Shown here: piece by piece, positions 34,517 to 43,783 of the stretch
Numbering within the stretch: position 1 is the stretch's first letter
Layout: each line of letters opens with the position of its first letter
DNA from: Fibrobacter sp.
GTDB lineage: Bacteria; Fibrobacterota; Fibrobacteria; Fibrobacterales; Fibrobacteraceae
Length of the DNA: 64,000 nt
Direction of reading: 5' to 3'
Assembly (NCBI GenBank): GCA_024399035.1
Contig: JAKSID010000013.1
Location: forward strand, 1-64,000
Made by a program: the position numbers and the translations under genes
The notes under the pieces: generated by a model
What the model saw: only the letters and a program-made list of their open reading frames with translations
Told to the model about the DNA's origin: nothing
Database searches by the model: none

Positions 34517-35664
34517 TATTTTTCAATCCAGAAAACAGGATGCCAAAGTTCTGTACCTGACACAATCTCTGTTACTCTTTCTAAGATCATATCTACAAGA
34601 ACAATTCGGTCATGAGCTAGATCTTTAAACATATTTTGAAGAGTAGCGATTTCAAATTCTCCTTCTGAAATCCATTCTGAATGGTCAAACACAGTATATT
34701 CGGGAGCTTGAACCGCCTGTATTATTTTCCCAAGAGAATCTGCCACAAGCAACTTCGCGTGGGGAGAATACTTTTCACCTACGAAAGCAACGCCTTCTTT
34801 ACCTCCCAGATCCAAAAAGGATACGCGAAGAGAAGAATCCTTGGCCAAGGAGACGTTGCAAATCTGCTCCCCACTATACCAAAGGGTATCCACATAAGTT
34901 TCTTCGCCATCCACCAGAGTCATTTTGCGAACAATAAATTTTTGCCCGATAGAAACAGCAAATTTAAAGTCGTTGGAGACTACGCCAAAGCTTCCGTTTC
35001 CAAAGATTTTCTGGGGCTCGGAGAATTTTCCATCAGAAAAGCGGACATAATAATTTCCGTATACATTCCAATCATCATAGACATTCAGAGTGCAATTATC
35101 CATGAAGAAAATTACCGTATCCTGACCAAGCACACGCCAGCGGGGCACCACGCCAGGCTGATTCTCTAAAGACACCAGTTGGCCTGTACGAAGGTTTTGC
35201 ACGTACAATGTAGATCGATGATACCATCCTTCGTAAGTCGTACCGAAGGCAACCCATTCACCATCGGGCGAAATATCCGGATGATAAGCGTCAATGCCGT
35301 TATTTAAATCATAGAACTTAATTGAATCAGAATTATCCTTGGAGAATTCCGCAAGAATCAGCTTCATCTGAGCGTCGTCGCGAAAGACAAGTTTTGCGCG
35401 GGAGGCATCCACAGTTCTTAAAAGTTCATCAGAAGACAGAAGCATTTTGCAGCAATCCGTCTCAATGAATTCGATTGAATCCGCAACAAGGGCTGTATAC
35501 GCATTAAGCAAATTTGTATTCCCCTCACCAGAAGTGTTGGGGTCGCTAGCATTGGATCCAGAATTGTTTTCAGAGCCAGTACATGCAGCAAAGACAAACG
35601 CCATCATACAAATGGCAATAGCAGCGGCACAAGATTTCGTCAAATGTTTCTGCAAATAGTTCAT
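34516..35664 (-). CDS. TolB-like propeller lipoprotein, paralog of the propeller in the fusion protein
   Basis: A 382-residue lipoprotein (lipobox FVFAAC, Cys28) followed by an Asn/Ser-rich spacer. The propeller carries YHPDISPDGEWVAFGTT, PRWRVLG, NVSLAKDSS, FDHSEWI and ELWHPVFWI, each with a counterpart in the 30974-33757 product, so the two arose by duplication. It overlaps both neighbours by one base, so expression with them is expected. Ligand unknown; probably periplasmic face of the outer or inner membrane. Confidence 0.7.
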   Translation of the reverse strand: MNYLQKHLTKSCAAAIAICMMAFVFAACTGSENNSGSNASDPNTSGEGNTNLLNAYTALVADSIEFIETDCCKMLLSSDELLRTVDASRAKLVFRDDAQMKLILAEFSKDNSDSIKFYDLNNGIDAYHPDISPDGEWVAFGTTYEGWYHRSTLYVQNLRTGQLVSLENQPGVVPRWRVLGQDTVIFFMDNCTLNVYDDWNVYGNYYVRFSDGKFSEPQKIFGNGSFGVVSNDFKFAVSIGQKFIVRKMTLVDGEETYVDTLWYSGEQICNVSLAKDSSLRVSFLDLGGKEGVAFVGEKYSPHAKLLVADSLGKIIQAVQAPEYTVFDHSEWISEGEFEIATLQNMFKDLAHDRIVLVDMILERVTEIVSGTELWHPVFWIEK

Positions 35665-37646
35665 TACAACTTATCCCATTCCATAGGAGACTGCCAGAAA
35701 TCGCGGGCAGTCATCATGTAAATAACAAGGCGCTTGCTGTGCATGTCCTTTTTCATTTTCATCATGCGGCTGCGAACGCCGGGGCCGCCGCCCCAGCTTG
35801 TTACCACCTGAACGTCAAGGCCTGTTGCATATGCCAGCAGTGAGCCGGGGCCACCGCTTTTCTGGTCCACAGATTCAAATACGCCTGTAAAGGAGTCGCC
35901 CATCAAAAGGATGGGAGAATTCTTGCCGCCCTTGTAAGTTTCGGTACCCTTGTACACCTTCATCACGTTCAAGGTATCAGCCGGGTACCTTGCCTTTTCG
36001 GAGTCGGGCAAATGAGCCACCAGGTCACCTTCACGAAGGGTGTTGGTTTCCTGCAAATTCAAGGAGCCCGGCTGAGCGCCGGATTCTGCGTACCAGCTGT
36101 ACTGGGTAACGCGGCTAGCCAGAAGTTCCATGGCGGCAAGTTCGCCAGGCAGCGCCCAGTGGGTATCGTAACGCTGGAAGCTGTAATGATTGCCCTCGTC
36201 GCCAGCCTTTGCAGCCATCAGGGCCGGATAAATATCCAGTACGTCAATACCTGCTTCCAAAAGTTCCTGGGTAAAGGTGCGACCTTCGGGGTTTACGCAC
36301 AGGTCTGCCGGAGTGCCAGGCACAATCTTTTCGCCGTAGATTTCTTCCTTCACAGGAACAGGCACCACCAAAAGTTGAATGCCCAGGGAATCCAGATACT
36401 GCTTCAATTCCACCATACGGGGCAACGGGTTATGGAGGCTGTCCTGTGCGCTGATCTTGTCGGCCAGCAGATAATTGGCGTTGCGGCGGAACCAGAGGAA
36501 ACCACCATCCACCTTATTGCCCTGGGCGTCCACCTGAGACCAGGCATTCTGTTCCTTGGGAAGCTTTGCCATCTGGGCGGCCAGGGCATCGCGGAACTTC
36601 TTGGTTTCTGCGTTTGCCGGGCAAGAGCCCTTCACTTCATTCAAAGTCTGCAGGCGGAATGTGGAAGAAGTATCCAAGTGACGGTCCACAGGAATCACTT
36701 CGCCGGAATTGGCCAGGGAATCCGCCACATGCTTGGCGCGAATAGCCTCTTCGCTCATGCGGAAATCAGGTACTTCAAAACCGATCCACATGGGAGTACC
36801 CATGGGATTGCCGCGCATCACAGCGAAAGGCTTGCCGCTTTCCCAAGGAGCGCCAGCAGTGTGCGGTTCCAAGTCCGTATTCAAAGTGGGGTACCAGTAA
36901 GAAGAAAGAGTGCGGGCCCAGTTCATGGCATCGTCCGCATTCATTTCGCCCGTCAGGTAGTAATTGAAAATTTCAGCCGTTTCGCCGTAGGACTTGTAAT
37001 TCAACTTGCCGTAGAATGGAGCTCGACCGGTCCAGAAGGCAGGAGTCACTTCCACCCACCATTCCACAGAACCATCGGTCATGGGAACGCCCCACATGCG
37101 GGTCACGTTCTGGAAGGCACGGAAAACTTCCGGCTCATCCCACTTTACCGCTTCCACAGAATTCAGCAAGATGTTCAGGGAATCGTTACCCAGCTGTGCG
37201 TACATCAGCTTTGCAAAGGGTTCCCAGGAAATGGGAGCGCGATCAGCAACTACTGCGGGCTGGGTCGCAGAAATGGATTCCAGCATGGGGAACGGATATT
37301 CCTCGATCTTTGCGGAAGCCATCTTGCCCACATAATTTTCAGGCTTTTCTTCCTTACCGGCCAGGCGGATAGGATTGTTGAAATACGCAGCAAAATCCAA
37401 TGCGGCCAGGGTAGGCTTTTCCACCACGCGGATCTGCTTATTCTCGGCAACAGTTACTGTTTCAAAATCCGTCTTTGCAACCACGGGTGCCACGGGGGTG
37501 GCGGAAATTGGAGCCTCGACCTTAGAATCTTGGGCAACATTTCCTGCAGCGCCACTAGAAGCGCAGGCAGAAAGCCCAAATGAAACAGAACCCATAAGAG
37601 CCACCAAACTGGCGGTAAAAATCTTGCTGCGATAGTCAAACTTCAT
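35664..37646 (-). CDS. AlgX/AlgJ-like SGNH-domain lipoprotein, first gene of the operon
   Basis: A 660-residue protein with a lipobox-like LSACAS at about 26. The C-terminal half has the AlgX/AlgJ SGNH arrangement: RYDTHWALPGELAA (DxH-W) and ILLMGDSFTGVF (GDS block), so catalytic residues are present. AlgJ/AlgX proteins O-acetylate polysaccharides in the periplasm. The N-terminal 300 residues are unique to me and Trp-rich. The ATG at 37646 is chosen; a TTG three codons upstream is possible. It is divergent from dus. No MBOAT acyl-donor protein is in the window. Function as an O-acetyltransferase or esterase is inference. Confidence 0.7.
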   Translation of the reverse strand: MKFDYRSKIFTASLVALMGSVSFGLSACASSGAAGNVAQDSKVEAPISATPVAPVVAKTDFETVTVAENKQIRVVEKPTLAALDFAAYFNNPIRLAGKEEKPENYVGKMASAKIEEYPFPMLESISATQPAVVADRAPISWEPFAKLMYAQLGNDSLNILLNSVEAVKWDEPEVFRAFQNVTRMWGVPMTDGSVEWWVEVTPAFWTGRAPFYGKLNYKSYGETAEIFNYYLTGEMNADDAMNWARTLSSYWYPTLNTDLEPHTAGAPWESGKPFAVMRGNPMGTPMWIGFEVPDFRMSEEAIRAKHVADSLANSGEVIPVDRHLDTSSTFRLQTLNEVKGSCPANAETKKFRDALAAQMAKLPKEQNAWSQVDAQGNKVDGGFLWFRRNANYLLADKISAQDSLHNPLPRMVELKQYLDSLGIQLLVVPVPVKEEIYGEKIVPGTPADLCVNPEGRTFTQELLEAGIDVLDIYPALMAAKAGDEGNHYSFQRYDTHWALPGELAAMELLASRVTQYSWYAESGAQPGSLNLQETNTLREGDLVAHLPDSEKARYPADTLNVMKVYKGTETYKGGKNSPILLMGDSFTGVFESVDQKSGGPGSLLAYATGLDVQVVTSWGGGPGVRSRMMKMKKDMHSKRLVIYMMTARDFWQSPMEWDKL

Positions 37647-37682
37647 AAAAAACAAAGTAGTAATTTGTATACTTACAGATGT

Positions 37683-38630
37683 ATGTTACCCGTGTTTCTA
37701 GCCCCGCTCCAAGGTTATACCGACGCCATTTATCGTCAAAACCACGCCAAGTTCGCTGGTGGAATAAAAAAATATTATTCCCCCTTTGTCCGCGTGGAAA
37801 AAGGAATGGCCCGTGACCGAGATTTGTGGGACACTAAACCCGAAAATAACCAAGGCTTTGAATTCGTTCCCCAGATCATTTTTGGTTCTCTGGAAGAGTT
37901 TGAAATTTTGGTAGAAGCCCTGGAAAAACAAGGGCACAAGGAAATAGACTTGAACATGGGATGTCCCTACCCCATGCAGACTGGGCACGGACGAGGTTCA
38001 GGAATTCTACCCTGTCCAAAGGTTGTCGAGGAAGTTGTTAAACGCATCGATAGTTTATCTGAAATTCAGTTTTCCGTGAAGATGCGTTTGGGTTTGGATG
38101 CGGCCCAGGAATCTTGGGACTTATTGCCGATTTTAAATGACACACGACTTAGCCAAATCACATTGCACCCACGCCTTGGAAAGCAACAGTACAAGGGAGC
38201 TTTGGACGAAGAAAACTTTCAGAAGTTTTACGAGGCGTGCAAGCACCCGCTGGTTTACAACGGGGACATTATGGGCCCTAAACGCGTCCAGTATCTGGAA
38301 ACCAAGTTCCCTAAGCTTGCGGGCGTAATGATCGGACGCGGCATTTTAACCCTGCCCACCATGGCCGCAGAGTATATAAGCGGATGTGCAGGCGGCGAGC
38401 CTTGGAGCAGGTCAAAACGGAACTCTGTTGTGTGGGATATGCACCAAGGAATTCTTCAGCAATCCAAGGACTCCCAGCTGGACCAGAACCAGACCTTGAA
38501 CAGATTCCGCTGTTTCTGGGAATACCAGACCGAAACCTTGCCCGCAAAGCTTTTAAAACAAATTGCCAAGTGCAAAAGCCTGGGGAACTACGAAAGTTTG
38601 ATTCCCGAAATTTCTTCTGCCTTGAAGTAA
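37683..38630 (+). CDS. dus: tRNA-dihydrouridine synthase
   Basis: A 315-residue flavoenzyme that reduces uridine to dihydrouridine in tRNA. The N-terminus LAPLQGYTDAIYR is the Dus FMN-binding motif. IDLNMGCPYPMQTGHGRGSG carries the conserved Cys, and FSVKMRLG, ITLHPRLGKQQYKG, VYNGDI and GVMIGRGIL follow in family order. The ATG at 37683 begins right before MLPVFLAPLQG; a TTG six codons earlier is open. There is no Shine-Dalgarno; TATACT at 37668-37673, also seen before dnaX, suggests a very short leader or leaderless mRNA. Confidence 0.9.
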   Translation: MLPVFLAPLQGYTDAIYRQNHAKFAGGIKKYYSPFVRVEKGMARDRDLWDTKPENNQGFEFVPQIIFGSLEEFEILVEALEKQGHKEIDLNMGCPYPMQTGHGRGSGILPCPKVVEEVVKRIDSLSEIQFSVKMRLGLDAAQESWDLLPILNDTRLSQITLHPRLGKQQYKGALDEENFQKFYEACKHPLVYNGDIMGPKRVQYLETKFPKLAGVMIGRGILTLPTMAAEYISGCAGGEPWSRSKRNSVVWDMHQGILQQSKDSQLDQNQTLNRFRCFWEYQTETLPAKLLKQIAKCKSLGNYESLIPEISSALK

Positions 38631-38650
38631 CAAAGTCAGCTCCATAGGGT

Positions 38651-38680
38651 GTTCCATAGAAGGAACAATTTTTATATTTA
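38651..38680 (+). promoter_or_regulatory. candidate promoter with inverted repeat upstream of the TM2 gene
   Basis: GTTCC-N6-GGAAC (38651-38666) is a small inverted repeat placed near the -35 position relative to TATATTTA at 38673-38680. A strong AAAGGAGG Shine-Dalgarno follows before the ATG. Confidence 0.3.
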
Positions 38681-38702
38681 TAGCTGAACAAAAGGAGGCG
38701 TT

Positions 38703-38894
38703 ATGACCGCTGAAGGTGAACACAACAAATGGATCGCTCTCGCCCTTTGCATTTTGCTGGGCTACCTGGGTTTGCATCGTTTTTACGAAGGCAAGATCTG
38801 GACAGGCATTCTTTGGCTTTGCACCGCCGGTCTCTGCGGCGTAGGTGTCGTAGTGGACGCCATCATCATCGTCATGAAACCTGAGCATTACTAA
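38703..38894 (+). CDS. TM2-domain membrane protein
   Basis: A 63-residue protein. WIALALCILLGYLGLHRFYEG followed by a second helix and VVDAIII is the TM2 domain: two membrane helices with a short conserved turn (GLHRFY). Such proteins are small inner-membrane components of unknown function. The Shine-Dalgarno AAAGGAGG is among the best in the window. It overlaps rdgB by one base (TAATG). Confidence 0.88.
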   Translation: MTAEGEHNKWIALALCILLGYLGLHRFYEGKIWTGILWLCTAGLCGVGVVVDAIIIVMKPEHY

Positions 38895-39526
38895 TGAAGC
38901 ATTTGTTTGTTATCGCTACCGGTAGCGCCGGAAAGATTCGCGACTTCGCCCACATTCTGGGCACCGACCATTACGAATTCAAGACCTTGAAGGACATCGG
39001 TTTCGATGGCGACATCGTTGAAGACGGCGACTCCTTTGCTGCAAACGCCATCATCAAGTCCAGCGTTACCGCCCAGTGGCTTGCCGCCAAGGGCATCGAA
39101 GCTACGGTTCTTGCAGACGACTCCGGCCTGGAAGTTTTCGCCATCAATAGCGAACCTGGGATTTACAGCGCCCGCTATGCAGGCGGCCACGGCGACGACG
39201 ACGCAAACAACAACAAGCTTTTGGCAAAGTTGGAAGGCGTGGAAGACCGCGCCGCCCGTTATTTCTGCGCACTGTCCTACCAGAAGGTGGTAAAGGACGG
39301 AGACGGAACGTTCTCTGTGACGGAGCCCAAGATTTACGAAGGTGAATGCCGAGGCGCTATCAATCATGCTCCCGTAGGTGATATGGGTTTCGGATACGAC
39401 CCGCTGTTTGTGCCTAATGGGGAGACAAGAACCTTCGCCCAGATGGAACTTGAAGAAAAGAAAGTTATTAGTCACCGCGGAAATGCGATTCGCGCACTGT
39501 ATAAGGATTTGAAGGCAATCGAATAA
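38894..39526 (+). CDS. rdgB: non-canonical purine NTP pyrophosphatase (RdgB/HAM1)
   Basis: A 210-residue HAM1-family enzyme that hydrolyses dITP/XTP to the monophosphate, keeping deaminated purines out of DNA. The opening IATGSAGKIRDF, the catalytic VLADDSGLEVFAI, PGIYSARYAG, GFGYDPLFVP and ISHRGNAIRAL motifs are in place. It is translationally coupled to the TM2 gene and ends before a bidirectional terminator. Confidence 0.93.
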   Translation: MKHLFVIATGSAGKIRDFAHILGTDHYEFKTLKDIGFDGDIVEDGDSFAANAIIKSSVTAQWLAAKGIEATVLADDSGLEVFAINSEPGIYSARYAGGHGDDDANNNKLLAKLEGVEDRAARYFCALSYQKVVKDGDGTFSVTEPKIYEGECRGAINHAPVGDMGFGYDPLFVPNGETRTFAQMELEEKKVISHRGNAIRALYKDLKAIE

Positions 39527-39581
39527 AGATGTAGCGGCTCCGGAAGTAATGCTTGAGCTCTCCCTCGGTTCTATAAAAAAA

Positions 39582-39606
39582 TCCCGCGGTTAAGCGGGAC
39601 TTTTTT
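39582..39606. terminator. bidirectional terminator between rdgB and the CorC-type gene
   Basis: TCCCGC (39582-39587) pairs with GCGGGA (39594-39599). T runs follow on the plus strand (39601-39606) and, as A7 at 39575-39581, on the minus strand. Confidence 0.85.
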
Positions 39607-39636
39607 ATTTGCTGCGAGATTTTCGTCCCGCGAGCC

Positions 39637-40977
39637 TTAAGGATTCAGGATTTTAAAGGTCTGGGTGCGGGGCGGGTTCTTGGGTTTTGCCTTACCCGGT
39701 TGAATCATCAGTACCTTTTCCATACGGGTTCCATCCATCTTAAGAACGCGGAAGGTATAGCCCTTAATCACTACTTCTGCACCCGGAGAAGGAATAATTC
39801 CCAAAGTAGCCTGGATCAAGCCGGACAAAGTTTCCACATGGGAATTTTCGGGAGCTTCCAGTTCTACGCCCAGTTCATATTCCAGGTCAGACAAGGTCAT
39901 CAGCGGATCCAGAATATAACGGCCATCCTTCAGCTTCTGCACATCCTGCTCCTCATCCATGTCGTCTTCGTCGCGAATTTCGCCAACGATTTCTTCAAGG
40001 ATGTCTTCCAAGGTCACAAGGCCTGCGGTTCCACCGTATTCATCCACAACGATTGCCAACTGGTTACCAGTCTTGCGCAGTTCAGTCAGCAAGTCATCAA
40101 TCTTCTTGTGGTAAGGAACGAACACCGGCGGCATCACAATCTTCATAATGTCGAAGGGCTCGCTGCCATGTTCCGTGTACCATTCCAAGAAATCCCTATT
40201 GGAAAGGATACCCACGATATTGTCCACCGTTTCCTTATAGACCGGCAAACGGGAATGGCGTTCGCTATTCAGCACCTTCACCAAGTCTTCCAGGGAAGTA
40301 CCCACGTCAATAGCGCACATGTCCACACGGGGAGTCATGATTTCACGAACAGGAGTTTCCACGAAATCGAAGATATTCAGAATCATCTGACGTTCTTCTT
40401 TTTCAAGGCCTTCGCTGTTTTCTCCGTTATCATCGGACATATCAGCCTGCACAGCATCACGACGTTCTTCCGGCAAAAAGCTCAGCTTAGAATCGTAACC
40501 CATGCCGGCCAAGGACTTCACGAACATCGCGTGACAAATCTTTGCGGGGATCACAAAGGGCAAGCGAATATAGCGGAACAAGGGAACCAGCACAACAGCC
40601 AAAGTATCCGGCTTCAGGTTGCCCAGCAGGTTAGCCAAGAACACGGTGATGGTATAAATGCATACGCAAGCCACCACAATATAGGCAACGAAAGCCAATA
40701 CCCAGTACTGCTGGACCCAAGCCCAGGGAATCATTTCAAACAGGTAGAAACCAAGAACGCCGCTACCCACATTGCAGAAGATTCGGCCAATAGAAACGGT
40801 TTCGTTAAAACCGCCCTGTTCAACCAGAGCAGCCACCTTTTCTTCGCGGCCTTCACGGTCCTTGGCATCGCGCTTAGAATAGATTGCGCTAAAGGAAGCC
40901 TTGACCAGAGAGAAGGTAAAGGAAACAAAAACGAAGAGAACTAAAAAGGCTATAGCCCAACTTTCAGATGATTCCAT
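39637..40977 (-). CDS. CNNM/CorC-type transporter-associated protein (hemolysin family)
   Basis: A 446-residue protein: an N-terminal DUF21 membrane domain with about four helices (to ~175), two CBS domains (about 205-330; [38 protein letters not shown]) and a C-terminal CorC_HlyC domain. Family members are linked to Mg2+/Co2+ efflux or resistance. The ATG at 40977 overlaps the ybeY stop by one base, in the common ybeY-corC order. An open frame extends 14 codons upstream but inside ybeY. Confidence 0.88.
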   Translation of the reverse strand: MESSESWAIAFLVLFVFVSFTFSLVKASFSAIYSKRDAKDREGREEKVAALVEQGGFNETVSIGRIFCNVGSGVLGFYLFEMIPWAWVQQYWVLAFVAYIVVACVCIYTITVFLANLLGNLKPDTLAVVLVPLFRYIRLPFVIPAKICHAMFVKSLAGMGYDSKLSFLPEERRDAVQADMSDDNGENSEGLEKEERQMILNIFDFVETPVREIMTPRVDMCAIDVGTSLEDLVKVLNSERHSRLPVYKETVDNIVGILSNRDFLEWYTEHGSEPFDIMKIVMPPVFVPYHKKIDDLLTELRKTGNQLAIVVDEYGGTAGLVTLEDILEEIVGEIRDEDDMDEEQDVQKLKDGRYILDPLMTLSDLEYELGVELEAPENSHVETLSGLIQATLGIIPSPGAEVVIKGYTFRVLKMDGTRMEKVLMIQPGKAKPKNPPRTQTFKILNP

Positions 40978-41495
40978 TAGTCTTTCTCCTTGTAGGGATC
41001 CAGACCCAGGAACTCGCATTCACGGCCACGCATCACCTTGCGGTCTGCAGCCTTAATGTGATCGTAGCCGGAGAGATGCAGCAAGCCATGAACAATGACT
41101 CGCTTCATTTCGGCATAAAAGGTATTTCCGTATTCAGGAGCCTGGCGCTTCACCTGTTCGCGAGCAATGTAGATTTCGCCCAGCATTTCAGGTTCACCGG
41201 GGAACTCGGCATGCCATTCAAAAGAAAGCACGTCAGTCACCTTGTCCAAGCCGCGGTAATTCTTGTTCATTTCGCGGACAAATTCGTCGGTGCACAGGAC
41301 GATGTTCACGTCCTTTTCCTTGCCTTCTTCGGCAAGAAGCTTGCGAGCCATCACTTCGAACTTGTCTTTGTAAGGGAAAGTATCAATATCGCCTTCCAGC
41401 AGGAAGTCGATATTGTACTTGGGAGCAGCAGCTTTCTTTGCTGCGGGCTTCTTGGGGGCCACCTTTGTGGCCTTCTTACTAGCAGGGTCCGGCAT
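40977..41495 (-). CDS. ybeY: endoribonuclease YbeY (16S rRNA maturation)
   Basis: A 172-residue metalloprotein. HGLLHLSGYDH supplies the three zinc-binding histidines and is diagnostic. VLSFEWHAEFPGEPEMLGEIYIA precedes it. YbeY acts in 16S rRNA 3' processing and ribosome quality control. An N-terminal Lys/Ala/Pro-rich extension of about 25 residues, absent from typical members, resembles a basic histone-like tail. It overlaps both neighbours by one base, forming a three-gene unit with the 94-residue gene and the CorC-type gene. Confidence 0.92.
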   Translation of the reverse strand: MPDPASKKATKVAPKKPAAKKAAAPKYNIDFLLEGDIDTFPYKDKFEVMARKLLAEEGKEKDVNIVLCTDEFVREMNKNYRGLDKVTDVLSFEWHAEFPGEPEMLGEIYIAREQVKRQAPEYGNTFYAEMKRVIVHGLLHLSGYDHIKAADRKVMRGRECEFLGLDPYKEKD

Positions 41496-41779
41496 TAAAT
41501 GTTATACCACTTTTTGAGGACATCGATAATTGCTTCAGCCTGAGCCTTTCCAGTGATCTTGAACTTGCCCTGGGCCTTGAAGTTGCCATTCATCTTGCGA
41601 TAACGGCGGAGAGAGACCTTCGGTTCACCAAAGTCACCAGTCTTGGGATCCTTTTCCTGGTAGTGGAACATGACGGTAGGCCATGCACCCTTGGAAAGGA
41701 TTTCCTTACCCAGTTCCTTGATGACTTCTTCGCCAGAGTCTTCGTCGCTAAAGGCAACGGTCAATTCTTCAACTTCCAT
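41495..41779 (-). CDS. conserved small protein of unknown function upstream of ybeY
   Basis: 94 residues, no signal peptide or membrane helix. A hydrophobic/acidic start (MEVEELTVAFSDED) is followed by strands and a C-terminal helix (AQAEAIIDVLKKWY). WPTVMFHYQEKD and KVSLRRYRKMNG suggest a small alpha/beta fold. I do not recognise a family. Its one-base overlap with ybeY suggests coexpression with rRNA maturation. Confidence 0.7.
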   Translation of the reverse strand: MEVEELTVAFSDEDSGEEVIKELGKEILSKGAWPTVMFHYQEKDPKTGDFGEPKVSLRRYRKMNGNFKAQGKFKITGKAQAEAIIDVLKKWYNI

Positions 41780-41899
41780 AATTATTCCATTTTGTTTGAA
41801 AAGCTTCTCTTTTTCTTACATCGGAGCTTGCGCGAGCCGAGGTCTTCCTTAATAATAAATATATTTTACCCCGTATATAAAAGAGCATATGAGGGAGAT

Positions 41900-43783
41900 A
41901 TGGCATTTTCAAGGTTTTTTAAGGCTGTTTGCGTTTTTCTCGCAATTTTGGCGAGTTTTTCCATGGCAGCCAAGAATAATTATGCCAAGGTTCACTACAA
42001 GACAGGCGATGTTTCCTACCTAAAGAACAAAGCCGACAACTGGGTTCCGTTGAAGGGCGACCAAAAAGTTTACCAGGGCGATCTTATTCAAACGTACCTA
42101 GAATCCATGACCATTTTGCGTATTCCCGACGGTAGTACCATCTCCATCGAGGAAAACTCCATCGTTTCCGTAGCCGAACTTGTTTCTGAAGACGGCAAGA
42201 ACACCTCTACAACAGACATCAAGAAAGGTAAGGTCCGTTTCGACGTGCAGAAGCAGGCCAACAAGGAAAGTTCCTTCAAGTTCAAAACTGGCACCGCAGT
42301 GGCTGCAATCCGCGGTACAGAAGGCGTAATCGGCACCTCCGAGAACAACAAGTTTATCGCATCCCTCCTCAATGGTCAGTTGGAAATCGTCATGGGCGGA
42401 AAGTCCACGACTATCAACGGAGGTCAAACGGCAATTCCTAACGGTGACGAACTGGTCGTTATGGACCTGAGCAATTCAGGCACAACCGACTTGTTCAATA
42501 TCATCGACAAGATCCTTGGCGACACCACCCTGACCATGGATTCCTTAAGTAAGTTGATTATTGAAAAGAACCTGGACCTGGAAAAAGCCGCTGAACTCGC
42601 CAAGCAAGCCCTGAAATGCGAATTCGCGCCTATGCCCGACCAGGTGACCGACACCACCGTGGTTATCCGTGGCAAGTGCGCCGGAGCAGACTCCGTGGAA
42701 ATTTCTGGACAGAAGCGCGAAGCCAAGGGCAATGACATGGATTTCGCCCCCGTCTGGGACGAAAGCGCCCTGGGTGCCAAGAAATTCTCCGTAACCTGCC
42801 AGGTTGGAGCATTGCACCTCCCCTGCGGCCAGCTGACCACCAATTATATCGGGATTCCCAAGGAAGCCCAGGTGGCAACAAGCCAGAACGAGCCGTTGTT
42901 GACAGTTTCCACAGCCTCCCCCGTTTCTGTGAGCAATCCGGCGGCTGCAACCATCGAAGGTTCTTTCAACACCCAGGATACTTCTGCAACTTTGTTCGTA
43001 AAGTTGGGTAAATACACTTCACCGAACCTTGTGCCTTTAAGCGCCAACGGACAGTTCAGCCACACCATCAGTATTTCTGAAAGATTGCGCAATTGGAGCG
43101 AAAAAGAATTTACAGTAGAATACAACTCCAAGACTTTGGGCTCCAAGACCGTGGTGCTGGGTCTTGACGTGGATAAGTCCAGCAAGGCGACAAACAACAT
43201 TGCCCCCACCTTGGCAATGAAGTCCAAGGACTCCTTAAAGTGCTATGCAAAGCTGTATCTGGACAACCTCTACAATGACGAGGTCATTTACAGCTACAGC
43301 ATCGATAACGAAACTGCAAACGTAAGCATCCGCTATAAGAACAAAACCGCAATCAAGCAGAGCTTGACCAGCGGCATTCACAAGTACACCTTTAATGTCA
43401 CAGACTTGGCCGGCAACAGCAGCCAGATTACAAAGACGCTTGGATGTTTCCCGGCCAGAAAGCACACCATTGAAATCGAAGGCGGAAAGACCGAAAAGAG
43501 AATTCGCGCCCCGAAGCCGCCCCAGGGATACCCGAGCAACACGATTTTCGAAAAATTGACCTTCAAGATTACAAATATTCCAGACAACGACCCCAGCTAC
43601 ATCAAGTTGATTACCATTTCTCAAAAGGGCAAGAAAACAATTCTGCGCCCCACAGATTTCCAGTCAAATATTTTTGACCATCAGCTTGAGCTGGAACACA
43701 ACGCCGTTACCAACGTTACCATCAATGTGATAATGAAGAATGGTTCTGTTCTGAGTGTAACCAAAACCTACAAGGTCCAATAA
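41900..43783 (+). CDS. exported FecR-domain protein
   Basis: A 627-residue protein with a signal peptide (about 1-23, cleavage near SFSMAA). Residues about 30-155 form a FecR domain: VHYKTGDVSYLKN, VYQGDLIQT, SIVSVAEL, KKGKVRFDVQ, TAVAAIRGTEGVI, NGQLEI. After a helical linker (about 195-230) come Ig-like beta-sandwich segments. Unlike sigma-regulating FecR proteins, it has a leader peptide and no sigma-factor partner. It is coupled by a one-base overlap to a large outer-membrane protein and likely acts with it. GAGGGA precedes the ATG. TATATTTT at 41860-41867 may be the promoter. Confidence 0.8.
   Translation: MAFSRFFKAVCVFLAILASFSMAAKNNYAKVHYKTGDVSYLKNKADNWVPLKGDQKVYQGDLIQTYLESMTILRIPDGSTISIEENSIVSVAELVSEDGKNTSTTDIKKGKVRFDVQKQANKESSFKFKTGTAVAAIRGTEGVIGTSENNKFIASLLNGQLEIVMGGKSTTINGGQTAIPNGDELVVMDLSNSGTTDLFNIIDKILGDTTLTMDSLSKLIIEKNLDLEKAAELAKQALKCEFAPMPDQVTDTTVVIRGKCAGADSVEISGQKREAKGNDMDFAPVWDESALGAKKFSVTCQVGALHLPCGQLTTNYIGIPKEAQVATSQNEPLLTVSTASPVSVSNPAAATIEGSFNTQDTSATLFVKLGKYTSPNLVPLSANGQFSHTISISERLRNWSEKEFTVEYNSKTLGSKTVVLGLDVDKSSKATNNIAPTLAMKSKDSLKCYAKLYLDNLYNDEVIYSYSIDNETANVSIRYKNKTAIKQSLTSGIHKYTFNVTDLAGNSSQITKTLGCFPARKHTIEIEGGKTEKRIRAPKPPQGYPSNTIFEKLTFKITNIPDNDPSYIKLITISQKGKKTILRPTDFQSNIFDHQLELEHNAVTNVTINVIMKNGSVLSVTKTYKVQ

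Noticed and set aside
37970..38010. Loss of the catalytic Cys in the dihydrouridine synthase, since GACLL is replaced by GSGIL
   Set aside because: The Cys of NMGCP is present; the second Cys is variable in the family.
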